Positions 53,088 through 64,000 of a stretch of 64,000 nt of DNA are shown piece by piece. How positions within the stretch are numbered: the first letter of the stretch is position 1; every line of letters begins with the position of its first letter. The notes under the pieces were generated by a model. It was not told the origin of the DNA, made no database searches, and was given only the letters and a program-made list of their open reading frames with translations. The stretch is from Bactericera cockerelli (Eukaryota; Arthropoda; Insecta; Hemiptera; Triozidae). Location: assembly GCA_024516035.1 (NCBI GenBank), contig CM044959.1, forward strand, positions 29,498,189-29,562,188, given 5' to 3'. The position numbers and the translations under genes were made by a program.

Positions 53088-56000
53088 GCTATGTGTACCT
53101 TACCGAATTCCTTTCTCTTATTTGATTGCGTGAGGCGAATAATCGGGGCTCATTTCGTAAGATAATTATGTAGTTCTTGAAACTATTCTAATCGTAGAAT
53201 GCCACTATGACCATGCCTATAGCATTCTTCGTCAGTATTTGAGTATACCGAACGTCCGGTTTGCCTAAATTGTGTAGGTAATCGTGCTTAATCCAAAAAT
53301 GTAGAGACATAACATTAAGATTTAATTAATCAGAATTAATTACATTTACTTTACCTAGTTCAATTCAAATAGCTTTACTTTCGACACATAAGTATTTTTT
53401 TTTTTTCTTTCCCTTTCACATTTACCAAGTCTATTTTTTCTCTCTAAGATATTTCGTAAATTTGATAGCTCGTGAAAACGAGACCAAATAACTATACATT
53501 GGAACATTGGGTATTACGTTTACTCTGGGAATTGTTGATTTGATTTGAGTATATGGCAAATATACATCTAATCCTTTGTGTTGGACTAAATCTTAAGTAA
53601 TTTATTAGAAAGTTGAATGCTAGATAGTATTGAACTGGGCCTTTCAATCTGCTAACAGAGTTGAGATAGAGACAGTTAATTAGTTATTAATACCTTTTGA
53701 GCGTTGTGTGAATTGATGTGACCAATACTTCGATAAGCTGTGTTATGACACATTATATTGTGCTGAATAAGCTGGGGCATTATGCAAGCGACATCGATCG
53801 CATCTTCGTGCGGACTTTCTCCCACAAGTCCGGTCGTTCAAATGTCACCAGGCCTAATAAAGTTAACCTTCGCTGTCTTCCTCACGAGCCAAACTTTCTC
53901 TCGGGATCATCCATTAGCCGCTCTTCAACTAATCTATCTCACTCGCCATTTGCATGTCCAAATACTAGGTATTTCCAAAAAATTGAAAACTTGATTATTT
54001 CGGCGCTAGGCAGGCGTCTGGTTATTAAGGTCAAATGTCTCTGTGATGTTAAAACATTACGAGACCAGATGACCTACCATGTCCAGACGGGTGATATTTA
54101 CTGGAATTTTAAAATGTATTCTGAATGATAAGTACATTATGTTCCACGATTTGAAATATTATGTTATTAAAAGATTAATGCTATCCGAAAAACACAAGTT
54201 CTATAAAGCTGAATTTAGTTAGCAAGAGAAGGAAATTACTGTCAAATTAGGCTGTAAGTTATCAAGTTTAGCACTAGTGCTAAAATATGAAAATCAATAT
54301 TCAATATTAAGTTAATACCTACATATTATGTTACTCTTGAAAATAAACAAGTTCTTTCTTCATTAAAATTATGGTAATAAGATACCTACATTTATCATTT
54401 ATTATCTACTTATATTCATTGAAAAAATTGAAATCGGAACAAAAAAATATTTATTTTTACAAAAATGAACACAATAGTTCTGATTTCTAATATTAGAAAT
54501 GTATCGGAAGTAATAATTGTCAGACGAGCCAAACAAATTTCATCTACAGTAATTTTACAAGACCAAAATTTTAGTTTAATATTATGCTTTATTATTTTTT
54601 AAACAAATTAATCTGAAAATAACTTTTTCGGCTTTCTAATAAATACCTACATTTAAAAAAAATGTTACCTTTAAATTTCTTCCTGTAGGTAAGTGAACTC
54701 TCTTACTACTTGCTAATTTGATTTGTCTTGGGTTTTCCCTCTTTCTACGTTTCTATTATAAATATGCAGTATTTAAATATATATTTTTTTAAAACCTATC
54801 AAAAATATGTTATAATATCTCTTTCATTTAGAACTCGTTTCATTTAGAGTAGTACCTAATATGTTGTATTACACGATCTTTTCATTTTCCTTTACATAAT
54901 TATCATTCATGTTTTCGTTACTATTATCTTGATAATAATACCCTGTAAAAAGAATCGGTAGTTCATTTGGTATTCATTATGAGAAGGATGAGTGATCTAT
55001 TTGGTACAAGTGATCCATCAGGTTAGTGAGAAGTGATGCACTCGCGGTTCACACCATATGGTCGAGAGAGATAAATATATCATTAAAGTTCACAGGCATA
55101 TTAGAGCCAGAGCTCCAGTCTAAATAGGAGTAGATTAAACCTATAATGTTATTACTACAGTCAGAGAGTGAGGTACCGGCTGATAATTAGGTACTTAGTT
55201 TTCTCAGAGTCTAGTTAGACACCAGTGGTAAGCTTTTTAAGAACTTTATCTGGAAACAAGAAGTTGAAAACACAATACTTCCAATTTTTAATATTAGAAA
55301 TTTATCGAAAGTAATATAGGACATTAAGTACTTTTGTAAAATGGGTTTTTTCCAAGTACCTATTAGGATAGAGCTCTGAGCGTTTTCTATCGTCAATATT
55401 TGGTTGCAAAATATTAAAATATGTTAACCTTGTAAGTAGCTTTTTAAGCCTTTCGCTATAACTATAGCTTTCTTATCACAAAAATCAATATAAAGTAATC
55501 TGATACTAAAATGTTCATCAAATCATTATCAAATAATGACAAAGGGGGGGGGAGTGCCAGTGTTTTTGGGTACCCTTTCCTCCAAATTACTTGTAAAAAT
55601 AAATAAATTAGTCTTATTATTATTTTGAGAATAAATACCACCTATTCCACCTCATCTTGTAACTTAAAAAATATCCAAGAAGGTAATTGCTTAACCTGAG
55701 CCAGGCATAAAAGAAAAAATATTCGTGAGTCATCCGCAACTAATAAAAAGAAATAATCAGTTTAATGAAAAAACTTGCTGAAGAAAGGATAAACATAAAA
55801 CAAAGTTAAAGATTGATCACTGAACAATTTATTTTAACACCTGTCAAAATTTGGGTACATAGCTATTGCAGATTATTGAGCGTAATAGACTGAGAAAAAA
55901 GAACTATAAACTATTTGAGTTCTGTGTTTTTTTTTTCAATTTGACCAGACATTTTATGTACTTTCTTACCTTTTGTACTTTGACGGATTTTAAATAGATC

Positions 56001-57964
56001 ACATAATAAATAATTATTTAATGTTTCTGTTAGAAAAAATTGACACAGATCTACTATGAAACAAAGGTCTGATGAAGAAACAATTAATTAACCGTTTAAG
56101 GTAATTATTTCCAAAGTTGTTCATAATTTAATGAAACTGGGTATCAAAACCAAGAGCGTGGCCTAAACCTTAAATTAAAGAAGAATAAAGAAGTTATTCT
56201 CTAGTTAGGTAGATCTTGGCCTCATCTCCAGGTATCTCCCTAATACTTAATGATGAAAAACTCTTCAGACGACCAAAGATTGTTTAACAGATACATCTTT
56301 GCCAGAAAGCCTCTAGAAAGTAATCAAGAAAAGGATCTGGGATAAAGTATCTATTATGAAGAGCTGGAAGCACTAATCAACCAAGTTATTAAAGAAACTG
56401 CAACGAGACAAGATCTTGGAAGCTCATTTGCCTCAGAAACTTATTCATCTGTGTGACGGACACAGTTATAACTGTCAAGAAACAGCTTTTATCTCTCAAC
56501 AATATAATGGAGATAAAGGACTAAAATTTACCAACATAATAATTACCATAAATGAAAAAGTAGAAGCGGTGTTGTATCTCACGAACCTTATACTTAGCGG
56601 ACGTGTTTGCTTCAAATTAACTGCGACCAAAGCAAACATTACACAATTCAAGATAATGAAGGACCTGTACTCAGTGTTTAGCAATCCTGCAGTTCACAAT
56701 GAATCAAAGTCGCTAGTGAGCCTGGTATAAAATCAAATCCAAGCACCGAGATGAAAGGTGTAACTCCGGTAGCTGGGGCACTGTGTCGTAATCAACAACT
56801 TCATACTGATGTCCAATTAATTGGATACATTATACCTGTGCAGCGCTATAATCAACATAAACATAATAGCGGCTGGGCAGGTATCCTATCCGAGATCAGA
56901 CGCGATCTTGAAGAAGGATCAGAGATTTGCTTGTAACGCATGAGGTGATGCCAAAAACGTGTTGGATACCTAATTTGAACAGTGTTAAAAAGGAAAAGAA
57001 AACAAATGAGAATGTCCTTTTTGCGATTTTTTTTTAAACATTTCAGCAATCGGGAGTTTTCTTATTTTTTCAAGCACCAAAACAAATCATTTAGGCTTCA
57101 ATTTTTTCTTAAAGTTATACCGTTCTGCCGTATAGTACCTATAAATAGTTTGGACCTACAATCTGTGTAAAGCTCTCTCTTTATCTCTCCCTTTTTAATG
57201 AGAATCATTAATTCAAGGCCTACAGCCTCCGTGCAGGCACGTGAGTGGATTATCCACTATTTAGATATTCATGTCTTCATCATTTCTCTAACTCATTCTT
57301 TACGTAAACACACTCTCACAATGAAATGTTCTTAAATTATGTTGAAAAACATCTATTTTATCTGAATATGTATGTTCGAAATCCTACGCGATCTACTTTG
57401 TTCATTGCTCAACAAGATGCAATAAATATACCGATCACACGAATCTATTCGATTATAGATGTTTTACCTATCTGGTTTTAAATAGACAACCATCTAATCA
57501 GATGTAGAGAGATATCTTTATTTTGAAACAGAGTAAGAATAGTTAATAGTTATATCTACTTTTGTTATTTTTTTTCCTTTTTCTTTCATGGACATAAAAA
57601 ACACTGCTGAATAAGATTCAGTATTTTTTATTTATTTATCACTTACTAAGTTACAGTTATGAATTTGAAATATCCTTTAACAGCGCGAACGACCACAATA
57701 TTAAAAAAATGGTTAGAGCGTCTAATTGAAAAGAGTGTAAAAAGAGTGAAAAATTAATTCGGCTAAATATTTTGGTAATTTTTCCTGATTTTCTGATCAA
57801 TCTGCATACCACTTTTGGATCCTAGGATATATTATATTATCAAGAATCATACGAGTATACCTACATATTACATAAGTACAAATATTATGTATTTGTAAAT
57901 AGGTACATTAGAAAATTATATGAAGCAATGGCCACCTAAACCCTCGCTCACTTATCTGTTCCAG
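53088..57964. other. KCTD intron, AT-rich; no gene supported
   Basis: Family P palindrome fragments at 54478-54516 and 55268-55312 are the only repeats recognised. A few 100-140 codon frames (53718-54128, 56416-56730) show no known domain and no splice logic. 53770-53970 is GC-richer than its flanks. Confidence 0.4.
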
Positions 57965-58153
57965 CAACTCCCCCGCCACCTCCCCCACCATGTCCAATTC
58001 CTCGTCCCCCACCCCCACGCCGCCCGCCCCCCTGGCCTTCAACCACAAGATCACAGGCATCCCTTGTGTGGCCGCCGCCTCTCGGTACACGGCTCCTGTG
58101 CACATCGATGTGGGAGGCACCATCTACACCTCATCCCTGGAAACCCTGACGAA
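57965..58153 (+). CDS. KCTD1/15-type (Twz-like) BTB protein, exon with start of the T1/BTB domain
   Basis: Acceptor ACTTATCTGTTCCAG ends at 57964; donor ACGAA/GTAAGT after 58153. It encodes a Ser/Thr/Pro-rich leader (MSNSSSPTPTPPAPLAFN), then GIPCVAAASRY and TAPVHIDVGGTIYTSSLETL-T. APVHIDVGG and YTSSLxTLTK are the first strands of the BTB/T1 domain of KCTD1 and KCTD15, which also have GIP before it and an exon boundary after TLT. The family oligomerises as pentamers and represses AP-2 factors in vertebrates; Drosophila Twz is the insect member. Only the domain start is here; the rest must lie beyond the gap or outside the window. Much GC-richer than flanking intron. Confidence 0.85.
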
Positions 58154-58244
58154 GTAAGTTATTGTCTCTTTAACGTCAGAAGTCCATTGATACTAATCCG
58201 GAATGCGGTTCAAACTCGATTTGCTGAAAATCACAAAAATGAGC

Positions 58245-58365
58245 TATGTACTCACTCAGCCTGGGTTGGACCTCTATTTAATATTCCATATCACAATATT
58301 TTGAAATTGAATGGTCTTTTGCTGTCATAACCTCACTGAACGTCAATAATACTGAACCAAAATAT
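58245..58365 (-). repeat. Degraded 5S-type SINE, minus strand
   Basis: ACTCAGCCTGGGTTGG and CCTCACTGAACGTCAATA match the inverse of the shared SINE body and the CAACGTCCAGCG-GAGG head. Confidence 0.45.
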
Positions 58366-58769
58366 CAATCACATTTCTAATACCTATATCGCAAAAAGCT
58401 CATTTAGGGGTGATTCTGATATTATAGGAAGATTTTACCCATATATTGATGCCATTTTAAAGAATATAATATATTGAGACGTTTTGTTTATTGATCAATG
58501 CAATATTGATTCAATATAATTGATCGTCTAGAGACACCTCTTGGCAGCTTGTGATAAATTTAACAGTTGAATGAGGTAAAATGTGTATTGTTGAGTGCAA
58601 CCCAAGTTAGTTTTGAATATTCTATTTGCACTGCAATAGAATTTTTACTCCACATTATACAATTTCCGTACCTCGTACCTCAGTCTGTCATATCGTATCA
58701 AGGTCCAAGTCATCCCAGTTTACCCCGTGTAGGTTTATGCTGATAGTTGATATGAAGATAGCAGATGCT
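58366..58769. other. Non-coding, no recognised feature
   Basis: Intronic AT-rich sequence downstream of the KCTD exon. Confidence 0.35.
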
Positions 58770-59170
58770 TCATGCAGAGTATAGTCCTGTTGCTTCCTAT
58801 CTAATAGTCTGTTGTGCTTTCCTCTTCACTCTTCATGCAGAGTAGTCCTGTTGCTTCCTATCTAATAGTCTGTTGCTTTCCTCTTCACTCTTCATGCAGA
58901 GTAGTCCTGTTGCTTCCTATCTAATAGTCTGTTGCTTTCCTCTTCACTCTTCATGCAGAGTAGTCCTGTTGCTTCCTATCTAATAGTCTGTTGCTTTCCT
59001 CTTCACTCTTCATGCAGAGTAGTCCTGTTGCTTCCTATCTAATAGTCTGTTGCTTTCCTCTTCACTCTTCATGCAGAGTAGTCCTGTTGCTTCCTATCTA
59101 ATAGTCTGTTGCTTCCTATCTAATAGTCTGTTGCTTCCTATCTAATAGTCTGTTGCTTTCCTCTTCACTC
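58770..59170. repeat. 59 bp tandem repeat, about six units
   Basis: TAGTCCTGTTGCTTCC occurs at 58782, 58843, 58902, 58961, 59020 and 59079 (spacing 61 then 59 bp). Units after the first are nearly identical. The array decays at its right end into short TAGTCTGTTGCTTCCTATC repeats. Confidence 0.9.
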
Positions 59171-59604
59171 TCGTCTGGATCTGATTGTCCATCACTGGAA
59201 ACATGTTTCTCCTCTACCTTGCAACATGTGAAGTGTGGACGTGTAATGTAACCATTAAACTTTTTATTGCACTTCGCAACGACAGTGTTTATTGTTATTA
59301 TCAGTGCCAATGTCGACTCATGTCTTGACACCCTACTGCGCCAAACATATCAATAAGATCAAACCGAGAGATAGTTGACTACACCTTGATGTGGCTTTGC
59401 ATGTTAGTGTTGTAGATGCTGCTCCTGCCATGGGTGGATTTTATGTTTTCAATCAGTTTAGAAGTCCCTACTGAATCCGAGTTCATATTCAGTCAGCTTG
59501 TTGCTTTAACTTAGAACAAAACAGACTGTGACCATTGACTACCTCAATAAACTACCTATACAATATTAAAACTTCTATTTAATATTTACGCATACATACG
59601 TAGC

Positions 59605-59704
59605 NNNNNNNNNNNNNNNNNNNNNNNNNNNNNNNNNNNNNNNNNNNNNNNNNNNNNNNNNNNNNNNNNNNNNNNNNNNNNNNNNNNNNNNNNNNNNNNN
59701 NNNN
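59605..59704. other. Assembly gap (run of N)
   Basis: 100 N. It falls inside or at the 3' edge of the 4EHP coding region and between the KCTD exon and the next contig, so order and orientation across it are not assured. Confidence 0.98.
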
Positions 59705-60047
59705 AACAGATCTGTATTTCTAAAACTATTTGAATTTTTTAGACTATCATTATGTGTTTTATATTCAAGTACTGCATTTGGCGGAAGATTCAATACCCTC
59801 CTCAATGTATCACGAATTCTATTTGTGGTATAAGTATCAGAAGCTGTTCTATTCCATAGGGATATATGATCTTCTTGAAATCTTACACTTATAACAGCAC
59901 CACATATTTCATCCCCCACCATAAATTGTTCTCCAAGCATGGCTAAAATAAGGTTCTCCCAACAACGGGATGAAATTCCTTTCCGTAACCTTATCAGCCA
60001 TTTGCCTCCATTTCTATTTGCTTCATCCTCCCACATTGGTTTAACAC
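59705..60047 (-). CDS. 4EHP: 4EHP (eIF4E2-type cap-binding protein), C-terminal exon, cut by gap
   Basis: Acceptor CTTACTTTTCAG, exon from 60047, phase 1, joining 60786. It encodes GVKPMWEDEANRNGGKWLIR, LRKGISSRCWENLILAMLGE and QFMVGDEICGAVISVRFQED, then TRRxxNLPPNA-like and LEYKTHNDSLK, following eIF4E2 closely. KPMWED supplies the second cap-stacking Trp and GGKW and RLRKG the cap-phosphate side. 4EHP binds the mRNA cap without recruiting eIF4G and so represses translation with GIGYF-type partners. The frame is intact to the gap at 59704; only the last few dozen residues are missing. Confidence 0.93.
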
Positions 60048-60785
60048 CTGAAAAGTAAGAATAAGAAAGTGGTTTACATGTTTGACAACAGGATGACCAA
60101 ATAAATATTGATTATTATTAATATACTAATGAAATCTGTGTGATGGAAGCAGGGATGAAAATACTCAGAAACTTATTCCAGTATATCTAACAATTGAAGG
60201 GAATGGTCCTGGTTTATAATATTTAAAAATAAAACAGAATATTATATATAAAAATATAATTATATACCTTTATACTGCTGAGCTAACAGCAATATATCTT
60301 TATATTTGCTAATGTCACACAGTCACACTAATTTACACCAGTGAATGGACAACTGTGTGCTAGTACAACTATGGCAAAAATTTAGATAAAATTCAGGAAG
60401 TTTGAGCTCCCGTATAATTCAATACATAAAATCTTGATTTAAATCCATAGTTATTGCAGAAAGGTCTTTTTATTCTATCCTAAGAGTCTGCTGCTCATAA
60501 CAACAAATATGCTGAGCTAGCTACTGAACACATTGAATAAAGGAAAAATGTCTATGCTGTAACTATTTCAGTGGTCATTTTACACAGCCTTCTCACTCAT
60601 ATCAGTTTTTTTGTTAACTTAATGAATTTTTAACTATTTGTAATGCATTCTACTACAATATATTTTGGTTAACTGATAAGAACATACTAAAATGTTCTAG
60701 TTCATTAGGCATAATTTCCTAGAGATGATTATCTTTGAAGCTAACTTGAATATTATATTTATACTCATGAGTTATAGGTACTTAC
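60048..60785. other. 4EHP intron
   Basis: AT-rich, GT-AG bounded (donor at 60785, acceptor at 60048). No feature recognised inside. Confidence 0.7.
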
Positions 60786-61104
60786 CAACTTTGAACAAAT
60801 GTAAATCAACATAGCTCTGAATTTCACTTGGTCGTACAAGATGTGTATATATTTCCCAAAACTGTTCAACAGTTCCAAACTTCTGAATGAATTTCAGATT
60901 GTCATCATAGGATTTTACTGACGTTACTTTGCCTGGAGTTCTTTTACTATACCAAAACCAATACTGATATTGAAGTCTATGATGGTGAGGTGGAATTTTC
61001 AATGGCACATCTTCTTCCAGATTCTTGTCTTCATACTCTATCGATGGATCACGTTTTAGCTCTGATTCTTTAAATTCTACATTTTTCAAGACCATCTTTG
61101 ACAT
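60786..61104 (-). CDS. 4EHP: 4EHP, N-terminal coding exon
   Basis: From ATG at 61104 (MSKMVLKNVEFKESELKRDP) through an acidic leader to HHHRLQYQYWFWYSKRTPG, then VEQFWEIYTHLVRPSEI and DLHLFKVG, ending at donor GTTG/GTAAGT, phase 1. YxFWYSRRTPG and VEQFWRxYxHxxRP are the family signatures of eIF4E2, including the aromatic cap contact in place of the first eIF4E Trp. An in-frame upstream ATG (61245) would add 47 residues unlike the family, so 61104 is preferred; a nearby second Met (61095) is also possible. Confidence 0.9.
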
Positions 61105-61689
61105 TATAGATAGTTTTGAGGGTAATGGGAACTTGTAATTTGATATGAAAAACACTTTTTGAAATTTGGTAAGGTTTGAAATTATTTTGAACACAAAAAG
61201 GTACTTCAACACTTGGTTATGTATTTCTTCACTCTGGCACTTCAAACACCTTTGATATTATATTTTCTTAAACAGAAAGGTACTGCAATTAAAATTGATC
61301 AGACTCAAATAACTTATCTGGTAATTTAAGTTAAAATTTAATAGATTTCGCACGGATTTGTATGCTCTGAGTGAAAATGTGTTCAAAAATGTTTTTGAAT
61401 TTGATATTTTTGTTTTGAATCGTGGCCAGCTGTGATGAAATCAGGTGATTGGTCGACCAGTTCTTACTTGCTTGATGGAAGGGGAAATGGGAGGTCATGC
61501 GAGAGTTGAGATTGCATAAGTCGTTTAGATTGGAGTTGAATAGTCAGGCGCTTCTTTGGAATAGTAAAATACAGGGTGGAGCGCGAAAGACGGATTGATT
61601 TGGTAGAGGCTATGGGTAGAGAAGCAGGGGTTTGTTAGGGGTTCATTTGAAAGAGGTAAATGGGAATTTTTGATAGGTCAGATAATTTT

Positions 61690-61912
61690 TTTTATACCTT
61701 GAAATTTTTGGAAGCCGGATTCAATTTACCGGTATTTTTGAGGTTCCCGCTTATCAACTTTTTTATTATTCATTATAGATGGGGTTTGTGACATCAAATC
61801 CAATTATTTTGAGTTGCTGATTACGAATTTGACATTGATTTTTTATCTAACTCTTACCGTTGAGTCACCAGTGGCGAAATAAGTGATTAGGAAAGTCGTG
61901 TGGTTTCACACT
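61690..61912 (+). repeat. Interspersed repeat (family R), uninterrupted copy
   Basis: CAATTTACCGGTATTTTTG, TTTTTTATTATTCATTATAG, TACGAATTTGACATT and GTTGAGTCACCAGTGGCG through GGAAAGTCGTG. It provides the empty-site reference for the element at 9938-13596. Confidence 0.65.
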
Positions 61913-61913
61913 A

Positions 61914-62105
61914 GATTTTTTCCTTTGGGACTACATCAAATCCAAGGATTACAATGATCGCCCAGGACCATAAAAAACCTCAAGAACAATATTAGGGCCA
62001 ACATCGCCGAAATTCCTGTCGAAATGCTCCGAAGAGTTCACGATAACGTTAGGAAACGGCTTGATCGGTGTATTCAGAGTGACGTTGCCCATTTGACAAA
62101 TAAGC
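61914..62105 (+). pseudogene. Transposase C-terminal relic (Tc1/mariner-type DDE)
   Basis: DFFLWDYIKSKDYNDRP matches the D-F/Y-F-L-W-G-Y-L-K region after the third catalytic Asp. After a stop and frameshift, NIAEIPVEMLRRVHDNVRKR and LDRCIQSDVAHL match the usual C-terminal helix. The rest of the enzyme is absent. Confidence 0.75.
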
Positions 62106-62405
62106 TGTACAAAACCAAATAAATCTGAACTTCTGATGCTTACAAGTGAGAAAAAAATAAGAAGTTTGAGAATTTTTCACGAGTCTCGAGAATTAGAATA
62201 AACAAGAATTTCCTTTGTATAATCCATCCGTCTTCCGCGCTTTAATACCTTCATTCACATATTTTTTGTACTAACTAGTTTTTTTTGTAACATCCCTCCA
62301 TCCACCTTGTTGGGCGATTGAAAGGGGCACCTGCTGGCAATAGCCTACCTACTACATATTTGAGTCAAATGTTGTGTGTAATTCTCCGTGTTCTCTTTTC
62401 CACAG

Positions 62406-62719
62406 ACTCCTACTCCAACGAGAACCACCTCGGCTCAGCCTCATCCAACATTGAAGAGCTCGCCTCCCCTAGCAACTACATCCAGGGCGGGCCCATGGTG
62501 GTGAGGCTGCTCCCTGACGGCAGTCCCGTGCCCGAAGACGTAAACAAGCCCCTGCCCAGGGATGAGGACTCAGATGAGTACTACGCCATGAGGGCCAAGC
62601 CCATCCCCAGCCTCATGGATGTGGAGAAGACCAAGTACGTCTATGTAGCCAACACCCCCACCCCCAGGCCCCAGCAACACTACCCCGCTACTAACCGCTT
62701 CAGCTATGTGGGCTATTAG
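62406..62719 (+). CDS. Terminal coding exon of an unrecognised gene
   Basis: Acceptor GTTCTCTTTTCCACAG ends at 62405; open to TAG at 62717-62719; phase 1. It encodes about 104 residues: SYSNENHLGSASSNIEELAS, then PMVVRLLPDGSPVPEDVNKP, LPRDEDSDEYYAMRAKPIPS and a Pro-rich end finishing FSYVGY. GC-rich with clear codon bias, like the KCTD exon. It does not match the KCTD1/15 C-terminus, and its phase (1) does not fit the KCTD exon (phase 2). No domain is recognised; the LLPDGSPVPED and LPRDED motifs suggest a conserved linear region of a cytoplasmic tail or secreted protein. Confidence 0.75.
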
Positions 62720-64000
62720 ACCTCCTGGCCAAGAAACATCACGAATCCTGCTGCTACATCCCGAAGTTTTTAATAAGAATTGCATAGGAGATAATACTTG
62801 TATTTAACAGTATCTCTTACAAACAAGTATTTAACAGAATCTCTTATCAGAAACACGTATCCTGGCTCTGACAAACTTGGAGGCGGATTTTCTTTTGTTT
62901 CTTACATACATAAATTATTATAAGACCGGATGAATAATGGCACATAGTAGGAATCCAGCTAGATTCGTGCGTATTAAGAGGCCAGATATTGGATATTGAA
63001 GTATACAAGTTTGATCCTGATGGAAGACACTGGCCTCTGACAATTTGGATGATTAAAAAGCATTCAATGGGATTTTTAACTATGTGGACGGACAGGTTAT
63101 ACTAAATTACTAAAGATAATCGTATCTGCTTGAAACGTTAAAATCAAGTGTAACTTGGATATTTCAGACCAATACGTGATCTCTATTACCTATCTACCAA
63201 CTGAGTCACGAATAACAAGCTTTATGAACACATCTTTGAGCCCTTGAACACAGAAACATACAGAATTCCATTGATCAAATTGTGATACAATTTTTTCTCA
63301 TTGTTTAAAAATTTGTATTTTTGTAAATCATTTTGATTCCTTTAATTTTTAATATTTATAATATTTGATTGTAATTTTAAGTAATGTTTTGTTGATTACT
63401 TAAATGATTTTTCCCGACTTCAATGGTGAATTTCTCGACGACTTCAATTATAAGTCTTTGGTCTTAGGGCGAAATTAATAGACAAATTTGAGAACTCAAG
63501 TCATGACTTAACATTAGTTCTCCCCATCTAAGACAATACGCAAAATCTAGACTTAGCTACACAGATGTATTACAATAAGTCTATTAATTCTGCCCTAAGA
63601 CTTCTCAATCTGGACAGTGTATTACTTTGAATCTTGTCTAAAGATATCAAGCTGTAAGATAAAGAAACTATGATGTAGATCGCTACATTGTATTAATTAG
63701 TAAAGATCGCCACATTGCTGTTATTAATTAGTAAGAGTGTAATAGTTTGATATTTAACAACCAAATTTTATGTCTATAGATTTTGTACATGTAAATAATA
63801 TTATTTTATAACTGGTATGAACCGAATCTTACTGTTGAAATAACACATTTTCATGATTTTCTCTCTTTATTTAGAATTACATTTTTAAAAACATTAATTT
63901 TTTTCACTATACGATCTAGAATAATAGAGCTAGAAATACGTCTTAATAATGGAAATAATCTACTTGATGATAACAAATTCATAATTTCAAGATCTCTTGA
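62720..64000 (+). other. Probable 3'UTR and downstream sequence
   Basis: Follows the stop at 62719. AT-rich. No AATAAA close to the stop stands out, and no further gene is visible to the window end. Confidence 0.4.

Noticed and set aside
53718..54128. 136-codon plus-strand ORF with slightly higher GC
   Set aside because: No domain, competing frame on the same strand, and no convincing acceptor.
56416..56730. 104-codon plus-strand ORF
   Set aside because: No recognisable domain, no splice signals, composition like its flanks; probably chance or an old repeat.
57920..58330. 136-codon plus-strand ORF over the KCTD exon
   Set aside because: Wrong frame; the BTB sequence APVHIDVGG is read in the frame of the ATG at 57990.
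59575..61245. Functional link between 4EHP and the IFIT-like gene because both families can touch mRNA caps
   Set aside because: They lie about 27 kb apart across a gap and a long KCTD intron; co-location alone is no evidence in an animal genome.
62318..62405. ATG upstream of the terminal exon as a gene start
   Set aside because: The sequence up to 62405 is a pyrimidine-rich intron end with a strong acceptor; coding character starts at 62406.

Overview
This is an AT-rich eukaryotic nuclear window, most likely from an insect. Genes are split by introns with GT-AG junctions, coding exons are few, and most of the sequence is transposons and other repeats. The recognisable host genes are animal families: an eIF4E-type cap-binding protein (4EHP), a KCTD1/15-type BTB protein (Drosophila Twz type), and an IFIT-like tetratricopeptide protein. 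Two 100-base runs of N (about 39067-39167 and 59605-59704) are scaffold gaps. Several single-base homopolymer frameshifts suggest an incompletely polished assembly.

Layout. 1-6170: SINE, hAT-like, long-inverted-repeat and Helitron elements. 6219-7190 (minus): an RG-rich, repeat-bearing exon that looks like an alternative or paralogous 3' exon of the TPR gene. 7934-16900: foldback elements, a 3.66 kb terminal-inverted-repeat element with GC-rich subterminal arrays and nested SINEs, and a near-perfect 545 bp hairpin. 16911-34560 (minus): the TPR gene, with eight exons and an intron of about 8 kb that holds a LINE, a mariner and a Helitron. 34434-34890: a probable head-to-head promoter firing the TPR gene leftward and the KCTD gene rightward. 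34890-58153 (plus): the KCTD1/15-type gene (5'UTR exon, first coding exon 43490-43597, BTB-start exon 57965-58153). Its long introns contain 5S-derived SINEs, a foldback element, a 38 bp higher-order satellite, a young LTR retrotransposon with a hAT element inside its 5' LTR, and a second hAT element carrying a 72 bp satellite and a Helitron remnant. 59705-61104 (minus): 4EHP. 61914-62105: transposase relic. 62406-62719 (plus): terminal coding exon of a gene I cannot name.

Most notable points: (1) a predicted insect protein of about 866 residues with an IFIT-like N-terminal motif and TPR array, followed by an Arg/Asn-rich tail. A SUZ-C-like peptide occurs in a small ORF just downstream, and a similar motif is amplified five times in the exon at 6219-7190, each copy carrying a 5' splice-site sequence. 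(2) A Ty3/gypsy-like element with identical 188 bp LTRs and one open frame for Gag, protease and integrase, but with no reverse transcriptase or RNase H and with the integrase catalytic Glu replaced by Gln. (3) Several elements whose boundaries can be proven inside this window from target duplications or paralogous empty sites.
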